A stretch of DNA of 6,022 nucleotides from assembly GCA_024278285.1 (NCBI GenBank), contig JAJRTM010000485.1:1-6022 (forward strand), written 5' to 3'. Positions within the stretch are counted from its first letter, which is position 1. Each line of letters opens with the position of its first letter. The notes beneath the pieces are model-generated. The model did no database searches, was not told where the DNA came from, and saw only the letters and a list, made by a program, of their open reading frames with translations. Positions 4,898 to 6,022 of the stretch are shown here, one piece after another. This DNA is from Planctomycetota bacterium (GTDB taxonomy: Bacteria; Planctomycetota; Planctomycetia; Planctomycetales; Planctomycetaceae). Both the position numbers and the translations under genes were made by a program.

Positions 4898-6022
4898 TTA
4901 CGCACCAAGGCGACCGAATTGTCGGTCGAGATCTTCCCGGCTGAGCACCAGCGCGGTCGGGCGGCCGTGTGGGCAATGGTGGGCGTCTTCTACGGTTTCC
5001 CGTTCAGCAAGCAAGCTGACAATTTCTTCAGGAGTTAATTTATCACCCGCTTTAATCGCTGCTTTGCAGGCCATCATGTGCAAGGTTTCATCAAGCAGTT
5101 CCCGCCTGGTAACATTGGCAGAAGCGTCAAACTTTTCTGCAAAGTCTCGGATGACATCTTCAATCACATTCATTCCCAGGAAAACAGGATGGCTCGAAAC
5201 AGCGATCATCCCCCGCCCGAACTCTTCGACACCAAAACCAAGTTCCTGCAATAATTCCTGATGATCCAATAGCAGCGCCGCTGGTTTTTCTTCCATTTCA
5301 ATCGTGATCGGAACTAACAACTTCTGGACTTCAACCCGCCCGTCCAGAATTTTGTGCCGAAATCGCTCGTATAAAACCCGCTCATGTAACGCATGCTGAT
5401 CGATGACCGTCAGCCCCTGATCGGTACTTAAAACAATGTAACAATCATCAATTTGCAACGCCTGAATTTGCGGGCGTGTGTAATCAAGATGAGGTCGATT
5501 CGGCTGCAAGCCATTGCCAGAATGAGCTTGCAACTCCTGCGATTCGATTAAATTGTCTGAAGTAGAAGCAGTGGAATCATTCGGCTGATTATGTTGATCG
5601 CCATAAACTTCCGGCATTGGCGATTTCGTTTGATTCGGACGATGCTCTCCCACCGCAGCAGGAATGATTTCACTTCCGGGTGAAGCGACTGAAGGCGAGC
5701 TTCCATTTGTCTGGTCTGTTCCCGAAGGGGCGGCGAGTCCGACTTGTTTTTCCAGTTGAATCTTTGCCCAGCTAACCAGATCCTGTTCTACTTTTGCCTG
5801 CTTGCTTTGAGGTTGATTATTTGCTTCGTCTTTGCGAGGCTGATTCAAGGAGAGTTCACTTTGCAAATCAGATTGCAAAAACTTGGTTCGCAATGTAGAA
5901 AGCAGCAGTCGAAACAGCAGTTGGCTGTCGCGAAAGCGGACTTCCGATTTTGTCGGATGCACATTGACATCGACCTGATCGCTGGGCATTTCCAAAAATA
6001 GAAACGCAACCGGATGCCGCCC
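4898..6022 (-). CDS. mutL: DNA mismatch repair protein MutL, C-terminal part (5' end outside window)
   Basis: The frame enters at the right edge and ends with TAA at 4900-4898, leaving 374 residues; roughly the first 280, with most of the GHKL ATPase domain, lie outside. Numbering from the edge, residues 1-50 finish the transducer domain, including [14 protein letters not shown], whose K25 matches the conserved ATP-contacting lysine (Lys307 in E. coli MutL). A polar Gln/Ser/Asn/Pro-rich linker (about 55-180) follows, then the dimerisation/endonuclease domain. That domain has D208-Q-H-A-x2-E214-x4-E219, a beta-clamp-binding motif QKLLVP (233-238), A-C-K (318-320), C350-P-H352-G-R-P and a terminal F-G-R (369-371). 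This full set marks a nicking MutL, as in bacteria lacking MutH; H210, E214, C350 and H352 are the expected metal ligands. It gives strand discrimination after MutS recognises a mismatch. No internal start near 5995 is needed: homology continues to the edge. Confidence 0.96.
   Translation of the reverse strand, partial: GRHPVAFLFLEMPSDQVDVNVHPTKSEVRFRDSQLLFRLLLSTLRTKFLQSDLQSELSLNQPRKDEANNQPQSKQAKVEQDLVSWAKIQLEKQVGLAAPSGTDQTNGSSPSVASPGSEIIPAAVGEHRPNQTKSPMPEVYGDQHNQPNDSTASTSDNLIESQELQAHSGNGLQPNRPHLDYTRPQIQALQIDDCYIVLSTDQGLTVIDQHALHERVLYERFRHKILDGRVEVQKLLVPITIEMEEKPAALLLDHQELLQELGFGVEEFGRGMIAVSSHPVFLGMNVIEDVIRDFAEKFDASANVTRRELLDETLHMMACKAAIKAGDKLTPEEIVSLLAERETVEDAHHCPHGRPTALVLSREDLDRQFGRLGA

Noticed and set aside
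4722..5261. 179-codon open frame on the plus strand
   Set aside because: Most of it is antisense to the conserved MutL C-terminal domain and its Ser/Arg-rich composition is what such a shadow gives; the part before 4898 has no coding signal.
5462..5860. Low-complexity Gln/Ser/Asn/Pro-rich stretch in mutL as a possible insertion or fusion
   Set aside because: MutL proteins normally have a poorly conserved polar linker of about this length between the ATPase and C-terminal domains, and the frame is intact through it.

Overview
The window looks like chromosomal DNA of a planctomycete with roughly balanced base composition (order Planctomycetales, perhaps a Gimesia or Rubinisphaera relative). 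The main reason is a Tat-exported DUF1552 protein, a family typical of planctomycetes. The gene layout is loose, with long untranslated gaps and mostly poor ribosome binding sites, which also fits. The genus is a guess.

Layout, left to right. At the left edge, positions 1-7 are probably the first codons of a leftward gene. It has a very strong Shine-Dalgarno sequence that can be completely paired with an 11-nt anti-Shine-Dalgarno copy 50 nt upstream in the same leader. The gap up to 401 is rich in dyads. Rightward from 402 come two co-directional M16 (pitrilysin/insulinase) peptidase-family genes, 402-1646 and 1700-2938. The 425-bp convergent gap after them holds a 243-bp element with perfect 32-bp terminal inverted repeats and a small REP-like hairpin with an adjoining GTAG. 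On the minus strand lie a DUF1552 gene (4680 to 3364) and, upstream of it, the 3' part of mutL (from beyond 6022 to 4898).

How the genes work together. The two M16 proteins carry complementary halves of one active site. The second has the zinc motif HFLEH plus a downstream glutamate, but lacks the substrate-binding arginine. The first has lost every zinc ligand but keeps the Arg/Tyr pair. The natural reading is an obligate heterodimeric M16B peptidase. MutL is the nicking type, with the DQHA(X)2E(X)4E endonuclease motif and a beta-clamp-binding motif. DUF1552 proteins usually sit beside a DUF1592-type cytochrome-domain protein; here the gene stands alone between mutL and the M16 pair.

No CRISPR array, tRNA, rRNA, phage gene or transposase was seen. 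The most unusual signals are the leader at the left edge, the split-site M16 pair, the inverted-repeat element and the REP-like hairpin.
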